This document shows, piece by piece, positions 7,417 through 13,295 of a stretch of DNA of 13,295 bases. A program made the position numbers and the translations under genes. Within the stretch, counting starts at the first letter, position 1. The number at the start of each line of letters is the position of its first letter. The notes beneath the pieces were generated by a model. It did no database searches and was not told the DNA's origin. It saw only the letters and a program-made list of their open reading frames with translations. The stretch comes from Elusimicrobiota bacterium (GTDB lineage: Bacteria; Elusimicrobiota; Elusimicrobia; JACQJN01). The stretch spans positions 1-13,295 of the forward strand of contig JACQJN010000285.1 of the NCBI GenBank assembly GCA_016205085.1. The letters are read 5' to 3'.

Positions 7417-8144
7417 ACCGTTTAACATTCTTGCTATTCGCTTTTTCGGTGATCTTTCCGAGCCTCATACAAGCCCAAGACCAGAGCCCCAGCGATGAAA
7501 ATGTGGCGGTTCAGATCGACAAGGACTTCAAAAAATTAATGCAGATGAAATGGCGGATCATAGGCCCCAGCGGCCGTAAAGGCTCCACCCCCCAACATAC
7601 CAAATTTAATTTGGCCTTCACCCCTTACGGCCGCTCGGGAAACAGTAGGTTTGTCTCCGCTGCCGTGGAGTTTCCCAAAAACAAACGCGGAACAGCCCTT
7701 AGCTTAGGGATCACAAGCATCTCCTATAAAGATCCCGTGGAGGTCGTGGATTTTAGGCAGGGACGGGTGGTGGATCTTACCAAGAGGACAGGCCCCGATC
7801 TGGCCATCAAACAGCGCTTTTTCAGGGCAGGCTACGGGAGCTCTAATGGAAGGAAGGGCATATTTCTGGAGCCATTTGGAAGCGCGGGCATCATTCCTTT
7901 TCTGGTCAGCAGCACCAGAGTCAAGGTAAAAACGGACCATCTCATGAAAAAAGTGAGAGCCCCGGCTCCTTACTTTTCTTTAGGAACCACGATCAATTTC
8001 TGGAATAAAGTAGCGGTGGGAGTGGAAAGAAGGCAGTTTTTACTTCAAGGCGAGAACAACCAGAAAGATCCTTTCACCAACTTCACCGTCATCCTGACTC
8101 AGGACCTTTTGCGGGACATCGGCAACATATTTAAGGACGACTGA
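7413..8144 (+). CDS. Exported protein of unknown function, third gene of the barrel operon
   Basis: This 243-residue protein begins with a clear signal peptide (MNRLTFLLFAFSVIFPS then LIQAQ, cleavage near residue 22). The start at 7413 overlaps the preceding stop as ATGA, which favours it over an in-frame ATG at 7392 that lies inside the preceding gene and lacks a good signal peptide. The mature part is basic and rich in alternating polar/hydrophobic stretches with Gly, for example FNLAFTPYGRSG, YFSLGTTINFW and VGVERRQFLLQG, suggesting beta structure, perhaps a small barrel or a periplasmic beta domain. I recognise no family. Tight coupling suggests it works with the two genes before it. Its last 14 bp overlap the convergent gene on the other strand. 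Confidence 0.8.
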   Translation: MNRLTFLLFAFSVIFPSLIQAQDQSPSDENVAVQIDKDFKKLMQMKWRIIGPSGRKGSTPQHTKFNLAFTPYGRSGNSRFVSAAVEFPKNKRGTALSLGITSISYKDPVEVVDFRQGRVVDLTKRTGPDLAIKQRFFRAGYGSSNGRKGIFLEPFGSAGIIPFLVSSTRVKVKTDHLMKKVRAPAPYFSLGTTINFWNKVAVGVERRQFLLQGENNQKDPFTNFTVILTQDLLRDIGNIFKDD

Positions 8145-8694
8145 CCTCACCCTGCTTGACCAGCACGCGCTTATTGTCCTGATCGTAGGTATAGCGCAGT
8201 TCCCCATCCACGCTGTGGATAAGCACCTCCTCCACATCCCAGTTGGACTCTTTGTTCACATAAAAATCCATATCTAAAGCGATGTCCGGCATCTCTTCCT
8301 GCTCATTGCCTTTTTCAACAAAATCCACGCAAGCGTAGTAGCGTCCTTCCCCTAAATGGATTATCCGTTCCAAGTGGATCTTTTTGAGGGTCAAGGCCCA
8401 CTCGTTTTCCAGTTCCTCATCCAAGAAATGAAACAGCCCGTCTTCCTCGCTTGTATGGGACTTGATATAACCCAGGACCGCTTTCTCAAACTGCATTTGA
8501 TCGCTGCTGAACTCTTTCTGAACAGATTTTTTAACCAGCCCTAAAGGACGAGAGTGCTTCGCCTCCAGCTTTTTATGGGCTTTTTGAGCCTTCACAGGTT
8601 TCTCCTGCTCTTTAGAAGGCTGCGTTGGCTTCTGAGCAAAAGAAGGGTTCGCAAGAATCAAACAAAGGACGGCAAAAAATATTGTTTTGTTCAT
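8131..8694 (-). CDS. Small exported protein of unknown function
   Basis: This 187-residue protein has a signal peptide (MNKTIFFAVLCLILANPSFAQ, cleavage after about residue 20). A Lys/Gln/Pro-rich segment of about 40 residues follows, then a globular acidic domain containing GLFHFLDEELENEW, GRYYACVDF and NWDVEEVLIHSVDGELRY. I know no family for it; the last part could be a cystatin- or NTF2-like sheet, which is a guess. The start at 8694 is supported by GGGAGGA about nine bases upstream and by overlap with the preceding stop (TAATG). The frame is open upstream but there it only runs antiphase through the preceding gene. It is third in the minus-strand operon, so it probably acts in the periplasm with the lipoprotein encoded before it. 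Confidence 0.78.
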   Translation of the reverse strand: MNKTIFFAVLCLILANPSFAQKPTQPSKEQEKPVKAQKAHKKLEAKHSRPLGLVKKSVQKEFSSDQMQFEKAVLGYIKSHTSEEDGLFHFLDEELENEWALTLKKIHLERIIHLGEGRYYACVDFVEKGNEQEEMPDIALDMDFYVNKESNWDVEEVLIHSVDGELRYTYDQDNKRVLVKQGEVSRP

Positions 8695-10220
8695 TATTTT
8701 ATTCCTCCCTTCATGGGCAATTTTTCCAGATTGCGACGCACGAACAGGGTGGCCTCCGCCCCTAGAGGAGTTTTCAGCATCCTCTCCCACCACCCCTTGG
8801 CCAACTGCCCCACAATCCTTTCCCCGACCCTTTTATCGGACCCGCTTTCTCTTAGCACGGATTCCTGGCTGGACCAGATCTCAGCCTGGGATTTGGCATC
8901 CCACAGAGAAAATCTTCCCGAAACTTCCCGCTTGTGGTAAACTCCCAAGGGGATCTCCTTAAATTCCTCGATGTGTCCAAACAGCAAAACCTGGGAGTCA
9001 AGCCACTGGGCGATATCCACAGGCTTAGCGGCACGCAGCTGCCCTCCCTGGCTAAACCCATGCGCCCGCAGAACGGAGTCCACCTCTTCCAAAGGCAACA
9101 CCGCATACCCTCCCGATTTAAACGTTCCATGTGCCAACCGCCGGATGAAATCAGGACCCTCTATGCTGGTGGTCTCATCCGAAAAAGGAAGTACCGCCAT
9201 TTTCCGCTCAAACCATTGGGAAGGTTTTTCGGGACCCTCCCGCAGAACCGTCACGGCCTGGGAAAGATCCTCATAAATTTTGGTCCAGGAAACGGTCTTA
9301 AACTCGTTGGCATTTTTTCCGGCTTCTTGAGCCTTCCCATAAAACTCACGGGCCACCGCATAATCCTTTTTCCTCTCGGCCGCGACGGCCAAATTGAATT
9401 GATCTCGCCAATCACCCTTCGCGGACTGAAGCCTTGTCTTCCATATGCCTTCAGCCGCCTCCCACTGTCCCTTCTGAACCGCTCGGTAGGCGGATTTGGA
9501 ATCCTCGTTCTCCTTGTCATGCAAAATGGGGCGCCGACGCTCGATCACTCCCCAACCCAAACCCTGATTCAGCCGCTGAGCCACCTGCGAAAACAATCTG
9601 GGCTCAACTTTACTGTACCAATCCTCCTGCCAAGATTCGCCTTGTCCTTCCCTCCTGGGCTTTTCCTCTCCCACATTCACGTCGAATCTAAAATTAAAAA
9701 TTTCTTTCCCTTCCGATGAAGAAAGCCTGGTCTGGACACCCAATCGAACGCCGCAGTCCCAGACCTTGGCGGTTCCCGACTGCTTTTTGCCTTGGCTGTC
9801 TGTAAAAGTAATGGCCTTGTCTCTTGGAACAAATCTCACCCGGGGATATTCTAATTCCACCGTTAAAATCCCTGTAGGATTCAGCTCCCCCAAGAAAGGG
9901 TCCGGGCCCTCGTTTTCACGAACCACACGGTAAGCTAAAACCTCAGCCCCCATGCCACGCCACATCTTACCAATCTCTGTTCCCAAATTTTGAACCCTCA
10001 CCTCTAAAGGCTGCTGTTTTAACGCCTTCTGGATCATGCCCCCGACAAAATCTTCTCTGGGAACAGAAGGTGCCTTGATGAGGAGATACGTCGAACGGAG
10101 AATCCGATATCTCTCCAATGCCGTTGGATTGGCTGGCACAAGCCCAGGCAGGCGCACATAAAAAGGACCTCCGCAGCCGCAAAATATAAGGGCAAGCAGC
10201 AGAAAGAATTTAGATCTCAT
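8694..10220 (-). CDS. Lipoprotein with TPR-like middle and GNA1162/DUF799-like C-terminal domain
   Basis: The 508-residue product starts MRSKFFLLLALIFCGCGG, a lipoprotein-type signal with the probable lipidated cysteine at 16 (or 14). Residues 25-230 are an unrecognised beta-rich region. Residues about 243-305 look like one or two TPR-type helical hairpins (SAYRAVQKGQWEAAEGIW, then FNLAVAAERKKDYAVAREFYGKA). Residues about 340-455 match the GNA1162/DUF799 lipoprotein pattern, related to the CsgG nucleotide-binding-like fold: MAVLPF, FKSGGYAVLPLEEVDSVLRAHG, a later LLFGHIEEF, and LWDAKSQAEIWSSQ. Members in Neisseria sit with CsgG-like proteins at the outer membrane. No csgG homologue is visible here. 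The start overlaps the previous gene as ATGA, and its stop overlaps the next start by one base. Confidence 0.82.
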   Translation of the reverse strand: MRSKFFLLLALIFCGCGGPFYVRLPGLVPANPTALERYRILRSTYLLIKAPSVPREDFVGGMIQKALKQQPLEVRVQNLGTEIGKMWRGMGAEVLAYRVVRENEGPDPFLGELNPTGILTVELEYPRVRFVPRDKAITFTDSQGKKQSGTAKVWDCGVRLGVQTRLSSSEGKEIFNFRFDVNVGEEKPRREGQGESWQEDWYSKVEPRLFSQVAQRLNQGLGWGVIERRRPILHDKENEDSKSAYRAVQKGQWEAAEGIWKTRLQSAKGDWRDQFNLAVAAERKKDYAVAREFYGKAQEAGKNANEFKTVSWTKIYEDLSQAVTVLREGPEKPSQWFERKMAVLPFSDETTSIEGPDFIRRLAHGTFKSGGYAVLPLEEVDSVLRAHGFSQGGQLRAAKPVDIAQWLDSQVLLFGHIEEFKEIPLGVYHKREVSGRFSLWDAKSQAEIWSSQESVLRESGSDKRVGERIVGQLAKGWWERMLKTPLGAEATLFVRRNLEKLPMKGGIK

Positions 10221-11998
10221 CTTGACTTCTTTTTGGTTGTCGTTTTAGAGGGCTTCAACATTTTAATGGAGCCTTTTAAGGCTTCCAGCTTCCGTTTTTT
10301 TTGAAGCTCCTCTTCCGCTCTTTTGCGTTGGCTTTCCTTTCGCTGCAGAGCTTCCTGATGTCCCAATTCTATCCGTTTTGCGTTTGCTTTCAAAGCTTCT
10401 TGGGCCGGGCTTATGTCCACACCCATGGGTTCATAAATCCCAATGAGAAATTTTAGGTAGCTCTCATCTTCAGCCTTCAGAACGGCGGGGATGTCCGTTC
10501 CGAAGCGCCCCCGCAGAAGCGCTCGAAATTCCCTGGCATCCAGACGTTGCGCGGGATTGGCCAACCAGAAGAGGAAAAAAAAGACGGCGGAGGCGGAGAT
10601 TCCGGCGATCAGAGAACCTGCGCGGGAGAAAACTTGCAGCCCCGCGAAAGCCAAGGCCATATAGACCGCCACGGGCCAGAAAATGTGATGACTTGTCCTA
10701 CTGAGGAGACCCAGGAGCAGCGCGAACAAAAAAATAACGCCCAGGCTCATGTTTTGTGTTATCAGTTGCGAATGGCGTTTCTTATCCTGCAGGATGTGTT
10801 GTTTAAGGCTTTGGAGCCAAGGCCAGGTGGCAAGGGCCGAGGATTTTTCAACGAGCTCCAGGGCATTCTGGTATTTTTGTTTGGCAAGAGATTCGTGAAT
10901 TTCCTGCACCCATTGTGCGGCTAGAGCGGTGAAGGGGCTTTCAGGAGCCACGACCCTATGGTTGAATGGAGTGGCCCAACAACTGTATTTTTTCCCCAAA
11001 TACTCATACACAACGGAATAGACAGGCAACCTATCCACAGTCAGGCGTTGTTTGATGATGCGGGCCTCTGAGTCGAATTCTTTCTTCCCTGCTTCGGCTT
11101 GTTTGAGGAGGGTTTGGACGACTGGCTCCAGATCCGCTTGAGGAAGGGACCCTTTAAGAGCGGTAATTTTATCGGCTTCGATCTCATAAACGACCTTTCC
11201 CAGGACATCCCGAGGAATTTCGGAGGGCAGGAGACCGGAGGGCGTCTCCGGATCCGGGCATGGCTGCTGGTTCAGGATGGGCTGGTACTCCACAAGATAG
11301 GAACGGGCCTTGAGGACCTGGCGCTGACCTTCGCATGGAGGGCAGGAGAGCCTTCCCTGACCGCGGCAATTTGTGCACTCGATGGATCTTTTATTCTGGC
11401 AAGTGGGACAATCTACAATCTTGCCGCCGCACTTGGGGCAGGGGGGACCTCCCGTGCCGGCGCAGTTCTGGCAGCCGGATTTAATGGGAAGTCCCGTCCC
11501 CGACATACTGGTGACTACTTGGCCGGTTCCTTTGCAGTCTCGGCAGGCGATCTTTCCAAGACCTTTACACTCGGGGCAGGACTTTTGTTTTGGTCCCATA
11601 CAGTCGGGACACAGCATGGATCCCGAGCTGACGCAGACGTTGCATCGGATAGTTCCTTCGCCTTCGCAGCGCTCGCAGGACTCAGGTTCCTGAGAAACCG
11701 GGATCGTGATGCGCGTTTCATGCCGGATAAAATCGGTCTCCAGATTTCCGGGATAACTCCAGATATCCTGTGCCGAGGTGGGCGGGGGATTCTCCTGTCG
11801 GTAAGGAATGGTAGAGCTCTCGCGGGGAGTGCGGTTGTCGTAAAGCGTCATGAGACGGAGGATGAAGGTTGGTTTTTCGGAAACCGAAACCAAGGATATT
11901 TTCTGTCCGAAATCGGCGTAGGAGTGGTGCGGAAGGGAGGAGGCCCAGTGGGCTAAAATGTCGCGTACCGATTGAGCTAGTGTCTCATCCAGGGCCAT
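10217..11998 (-). CDS. SSUH2-like membrane protein with ten CxxC pairs (DnaJ-type zinc-finger repeats)
   Basis: This 593-residue protein has three parts. Residues 1-107 are a soluble N-terminal region ending in HETRITIPV. Residues 108-222 carry ten CxxC pairs, many followed by GxG as in the DnaJ central domain, at Cys 108, 119, 130, 141, 152, 176, 187, 197, 208 and 219; the first five repeat every 11 residues. A beta region follows, with QRLTVDRLPVYSVVYEYLGKKYSC (about 318-340), resembling the C-terminal domain of SSUH2-type proteins. Then come three hydrophobic segments (about 418-433, 439-456, 461-480) and a charged, Lys-rich coiled-coil tail. DnaJ has four such pairs binding two zinc ions; ten could bind up to five. 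No J domain is present. It leads the minus-strand operon, from a promoter leaving almost no leader. A membrane-bound redox or chaperone role is inferred only. Confidence 0.85.
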   Translation of the reverse strand: MALDETLAQSVRDILAHWASSLPHHSYADFGQKISLVSVSEKPTFILRLMTLYDNRTPRESSTIPYRQENPPPTSAQDIWSYPGNLETDFIRHETRITIPVSQEPESCERCEGEGTIRCNVCVSSGSMLCPDCMGPKQKSCPECKGLGKIACRDCKGTGQVVTSMSGTGLPIKSGCQNCAGTGGPPCPKCGGKIVDCPTCQNKRSIECTNCRGQGRLSCPPCEGQRQVLKARSYLVEYQPILNQQPCPDPETPSGLLPSEIPRDVLGKVVYEIEADKITALKGSLPQADLEPVVQTLLKQAEAGKKEFDSEARIIKQRLTVDRLPVYSVVYEYLGKKYSCWATPFNHRVVAPESPFTALAAQWVQEIHESLAKQKYQNALELVEKSSALATWPWLQSLKQHILQDKKRHSQLITQNMSLGVIFLFALLLGLLSRTSHHIFWPVAVYMALAFAGLQVFSRAGSLIAGISASAVFFFLFWLANPAQRLDAREFRALLRGRFGTDIPAVLKAEDESYLKFLIGIYEPMGVDISPAQEALKANAKRIELGHQEALQRKESQRKRAEEELQKKRKLEALKGSIKMLKPSKTTTKKKSR

Positions 11999-12015
11999 TA
12001 TTTTAAGGAAAAGTA

Positions 12016-12044
12016 ATATTAGATAAAATCACGGTGTTGGTCAA
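12016..12044 (-). promoter_or_regulatory. Sigma70-type promoter for the minus-strand operon, nearly leaderless
   Basis: Read on the minus strand: TTGACC (12039-12044, five of six to consensus), a 17-bp spacer, then TAATAT (12016-12021, four of six). Transcription would begin near 12009, about 11 bases before the ATG at 11998. The bases before that ATG contain no Shine-Dalgarno motif, which fits a leaderless or near-leaderless message. Confidence 0.5.
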
Positions 12045-12064
12045 TCAATGACTCTTACGACTTC

Positions 12065-12223
12065 ACCCAATTTTTGGCAAGCAGGGCCTGACCGAGGTTG
12101 TCACTTCGAAAACCGTGGTCGCCATCTGCGGCGTCACTACCCCTCTCGGGCCGACCAAATGCTAACTGTCCGCTCGTTTAACGCTGCTCGCTACTCGCGG
12201 ACCCCTGCAGGGCGGCCCTGCGA
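12065..12223 (-). repeat. Structured dispersed repeat, family A, copy A2 (inverted relative to A1)
   Basis: 12145-12223 read on the minus strand matches 12-90 at 76 of 79 positions. Past the core the sequence diverges while hairpins seem preserved: CGCC (12120-12123) and GGCG (12130-12133) flank a six-base loop at the place where A1 has GTGCC/GGCAC, and GGTT (12096-12099) pairs with AACC (12111-12114) where A1 has GGTTT/AAACC. GCAGGG and CCCTGC near 12206-12222 also form a hairpin that is perfect here and has one mismatch in A1. It lies between the promoter of the minus-strand operon and copy B2. The far limit near 12065 is approximate. Confidence 0.72.
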
Positions 12224-12229
12224 GAGGTT

Positions 12230-12251
12230 CCTGCTCGCTCGAACGAGTAGG
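12230..12251. other. Eight-base-pair hairpin between repeats A2 and B2
   Basis: CCTGCTCG (12230-12237) and CGAGTAGG (12244-12251) form eight pairs, one of them G-T, around a six-base loop. It lies in the roughly 100-bp segment joining A2 and B2 (12224-12324), which otherwise shows only a short AGCG/CGCT inverted repeat near 12300-12310. CTACTCG at 12191-12197, inside A2, could pair with the same right arm, so alternative folding is possible. No gene is seen. Confidence 0.4.
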
Positions 12252-12324
12252 TCCTCGGCCACCCCCTTGCCCAGGAATAGGTCCCCAGGTTTTGGATAAA
12301 GCGACTTCGCTCGCAAGCGGTACG

Positions 12325-12490
12325 TGGGAATCGGGTGGCCAAGATTTGCTGGCTGTAGCAGGCTGTCCGGAAGCTTCCGGGCCCATCCGCCGGAGGCGGG
12401 GGTGGAAGCTGAGGCCCAGAGCCCGAATCTTCTTGGAAAGAAGATTCGAGGCGACCTGCGCTAGCAAACTTGGTCAGGACCCGATTCCCA
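12325..12490. repeat. Structured dispersed repeat, family B, copy B2
   Basis: Same architecture and plus-strand orientation as B1. Outer stem: TGGGAATCGGGT (12325-12336)/ACCCGATTCCCA (12479-12490). Inner arms: CCAAG-A-TTTGCTGGC with GCTAGCAAA-CTTGG, and GCAGG (12358-12362) with CCTGC (12455-12459). Hairpin one: AGCTTCC (12372-12378)/GGAAGCT (12404-12410), with CCGCC/GGCGG inside. Hairpin two: an 11-bp perfect stem, CGAATCTTCTT (12424-12434)/AAGAAGATTCG (12438-12448). Conserved arms differ from B1 at four positions only, forming two compensated pairs. Internal hairpins differ in sequence yet pair perfectly. It lies upstream of the gene at 12574, but B1's position relative to transcription differs, so a cis-regulatory role is not favoured. 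Confidence 0.88.
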
Positions 12491-12522
12491 TGGGAAATGG
12501 GTGAAATCGTGATAACTCTGTC

Positions 12523-12551
12523 TTGATCCACAATGAGGGATATTGCATAAT
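12523..12551 (+). promoter_or_regulatory. Sigma70-type promoter for the gene at 12574
   Basis: TTGATC (12523-12528, four of six), a 17-bp spacer and CATAAT (12546-12551, five of six). The start of transcription would be near 12558, after repeat B2, so B2 would not be in this message. GGGGG (12563-12567) serves as the ribosome site six bases before the ATG. Confidence 0.5.
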
Positions 12552-12573
12552 GAAACTCTTAAGGGGGTAAAAA

Positions 12574-13295
12574 ATGAAAACGAAAATATTGAGCGCAGCT
12601 GTTTTGATGCTTCTCAGCAGCAATCTCTGGGCCGGAGGTCCTAAATCCTCGAAGAACGGCTATGTCCTCAAATGGAAATCTGCCCAAACCTGGCAGATCG
12701 AAGAAACGATGGCGATGCAGATGCCGGACATGACCACCGGAAAAACCATCACTCAATTCTCGAAAGGATTGATTCAGTATAAAGTGACGAAACTATTTCC
12801 AGATGGAACAGCCCTCATCTCCAAAAAGATAATGAAAGCCGAATCAGGTCCCGCTCTAGAGAGCCTCACACCCCAACCAGAGGGCCCCTTGAATAAAGAA
12901 CAATTCATCTTGATGACCAAGAGTGGACTCACCTACATGCTCCAGACCAAAATGGAACCCTCCTCTCCCGAAGAGGCGATGATGATGGAAAACATTCCGG
13001 ACGAGGTGGGCATGCTGAAAAAAGCAAAAACCACCAAAGAATGGTTCGCCACTCAAGAAAGATCTCCTCTGGATTTTTATAAGCTTCCCCTTAAATCTCT
13101 CAAGGCGGGAGGCACAACCACGCGCAAAGATGAAAATCGAGAATGGAAAATCACGCGCCTAAAAGATGAGGCGGTCAACGGCGCAACCTGCGAGGTTTAT
13201 GAGGCGAAATTTGATCCCATCACCGAGACCACTTGGTTCAACCGCGCAGGAGGCTATGTCGCCAAACGAAAACTAGCCCAAGGGGGGGATAGCCC
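12574..13295 (+). CDS. Exported protein of unknown function, incomplete at the window edge
   Basis: An open frame runs from ATG 12574 to the edge without a stop: 240 codons plus two bases, so the 3' end is missing. It begins MKTKILSAAVLMLLSSNLWA, a clear signal peptide with cleavage near residue 20. The mature part contains YVLKWKSAQTWQIEETMAMQM, QYKVTKLFPDGTALISKK and REWKITRLKDEAVNGATCEVYEAKFD, suggesting alternating beta strands. The dG-T-A pattern loosely resembles exported proteins of the DUF6263 sort, but I would not assign it. Two Met-rich patches (MAMQMPDM, AMMMEN) are notable. A GGGGG ribosome site and a 17-bp-spaced promoter precede it, so it is a separate unit from the operons to its left. 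Confidence 0.82.
   Translation, partial: MKTKILSAAVLMLLSSNLWAGGPKSSKNGYVLKWKSAQTWQIEETMAMQMPDMTTGKTITQFSKGLIQYKVTKLFPDGTALISKKIMKAESGPALESLTPQPEGPLNKEQFILMTKSGLTYMLQTKMEPSSPEEAMMMENIPDEVGMLKKAKTTKEWFATQERSPLDFYKLPLKSLKAGGTTTRKDENREWKITRLKDEAVNGATCEVYEAKFDPITETTWFNRAGGYVAKRKLAQGGDS

Noticed and set aside
8934..9719. 261-codon plus-strand open frame
   Set aside because: Antisense to the GNA1162-like lipoprotein gene, no motif, no ribosome site, no place in either operon.
11099..11956. 285-codon plus-strand open frame
   Set aside because: Antisense shadow of the ten-CxxC gene; the sense strand has periodic cysteines and a known type of domain, the shadow has none.
12162..12467. 101-codon minus-strand open frame across repeats A2 and B2, partly similar to the extended N-terminus of the GMC gene
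   Set aside because: The similarity follows repeat B and reflects nucleotide structure: differences are compensatory for pairing, and similar peptides also arise in another frame.
12325..12490. Repeat B or A as an integron attC site
   Set aside because: B has an imperfect inverted repeat with a bulged base, which recalls attC, but its ends lack the RYYYAAC/GTTRRRY core sites, it has two internal hairpins, and no integrase is seen. GTTAAAC inside A is an isolated match.
12325..12490. Repeat B as SRP RNA, RNase P RNA, tmRNA or tRNA
   Set aside because: The GGTCAGGACCC string recalls the SRP GGTCAGGTCCGGAAG loop, but the expected GGAAG-x-AGCA context is absent and this string lies in the outer stem; no RNase P, tmRNA or tRNA hallmarks are present.
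1..13295. CRISPR array, prophage, transposase or toxin-antitoxin pair
   Set aside because: No regularly spaced short repeats, no recombinase, transposase or phage structural gene, and no small paired regulator/toxin genes were seen on either strand.

Overview
The window looks like accessory chromosome from an uncultivated Gram-negative (diderm) bacterium. It encodes a large protein that ends in an outer-membrane barrel, a GWxTD-domain protein, a GNA1162-like lipoprotein and several other exported proteins. GWxTD proteins and TolB-propeller/barrel fusions are typical of Bacteroidota, Acidobacteriota, Elusimicrobiota and similar candidate phyla. I cannot place the organism more precisely from sequence alone.

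Layout, left to right. A structured repeat, called family A here (copy A1, about 12-165), is followed by a minus-strand GMC-type flavin oxidoreductase (170-1663). A second structured repeat, family B (copy B1, 1668-1852), lies between this gene and its probable partner, a gluconate 2-dehydrogenase subunit 3-like protein (1846-2244, minus). A divergent intergenic region (2245-2430) carries several palindromes. A plus-strand operon follows: a 1189-residue peptidase MA-like/TolB-propeller/Omp85-like barrel protein (2431-6000), a GWxTD protein (6010-7416) and a small exported protein (7413-8144). Spacing is 9 bp, then a 4-bp ATGA overlap. Facing it is a minus-strand operon: an SSUH2-like membrane protein with ten CxxC pairs (10217-11998), a lipoprotein with a TPR-like middle and a GNA1162/DUF799-like end (8694-10220), and a small exported protein (8131-8694). 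Stop and start codons overlap at both junctions, and the two operons converge with a 14-bp tail overlap. From 12045 to 12573 there is no gene: this stretch holds a second A copy (inverted relative to the first), a small hairpin and a second B copy. The last gene (12574 to the window edge, plus) is an incomplete exported protein of unknown function.

How the genes may work together. The plus-strand operon appears to build an envelope complex: a surface or periplasmic protease-propeller anchored by a barrel, plus exported partners. The minus-strand operon also concerns the envelope. The oxidoreductase pair is probably one enzyme.

The most interesting signal is the two repeat families. In family B the two copies differ at only four positions across their conserved arms, and these are two fully compensatory base-pair swaps. 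Two internal hairpins have different sequences in the two copies but keep their shape. This is strong internal evidence for selection on a folded RNA or folded single-stranded DNA. Family A has a 79-bp core that matches at 76 positions and a 3' part where hairpins appear kept while sequence drifts. I do not recognise either family.
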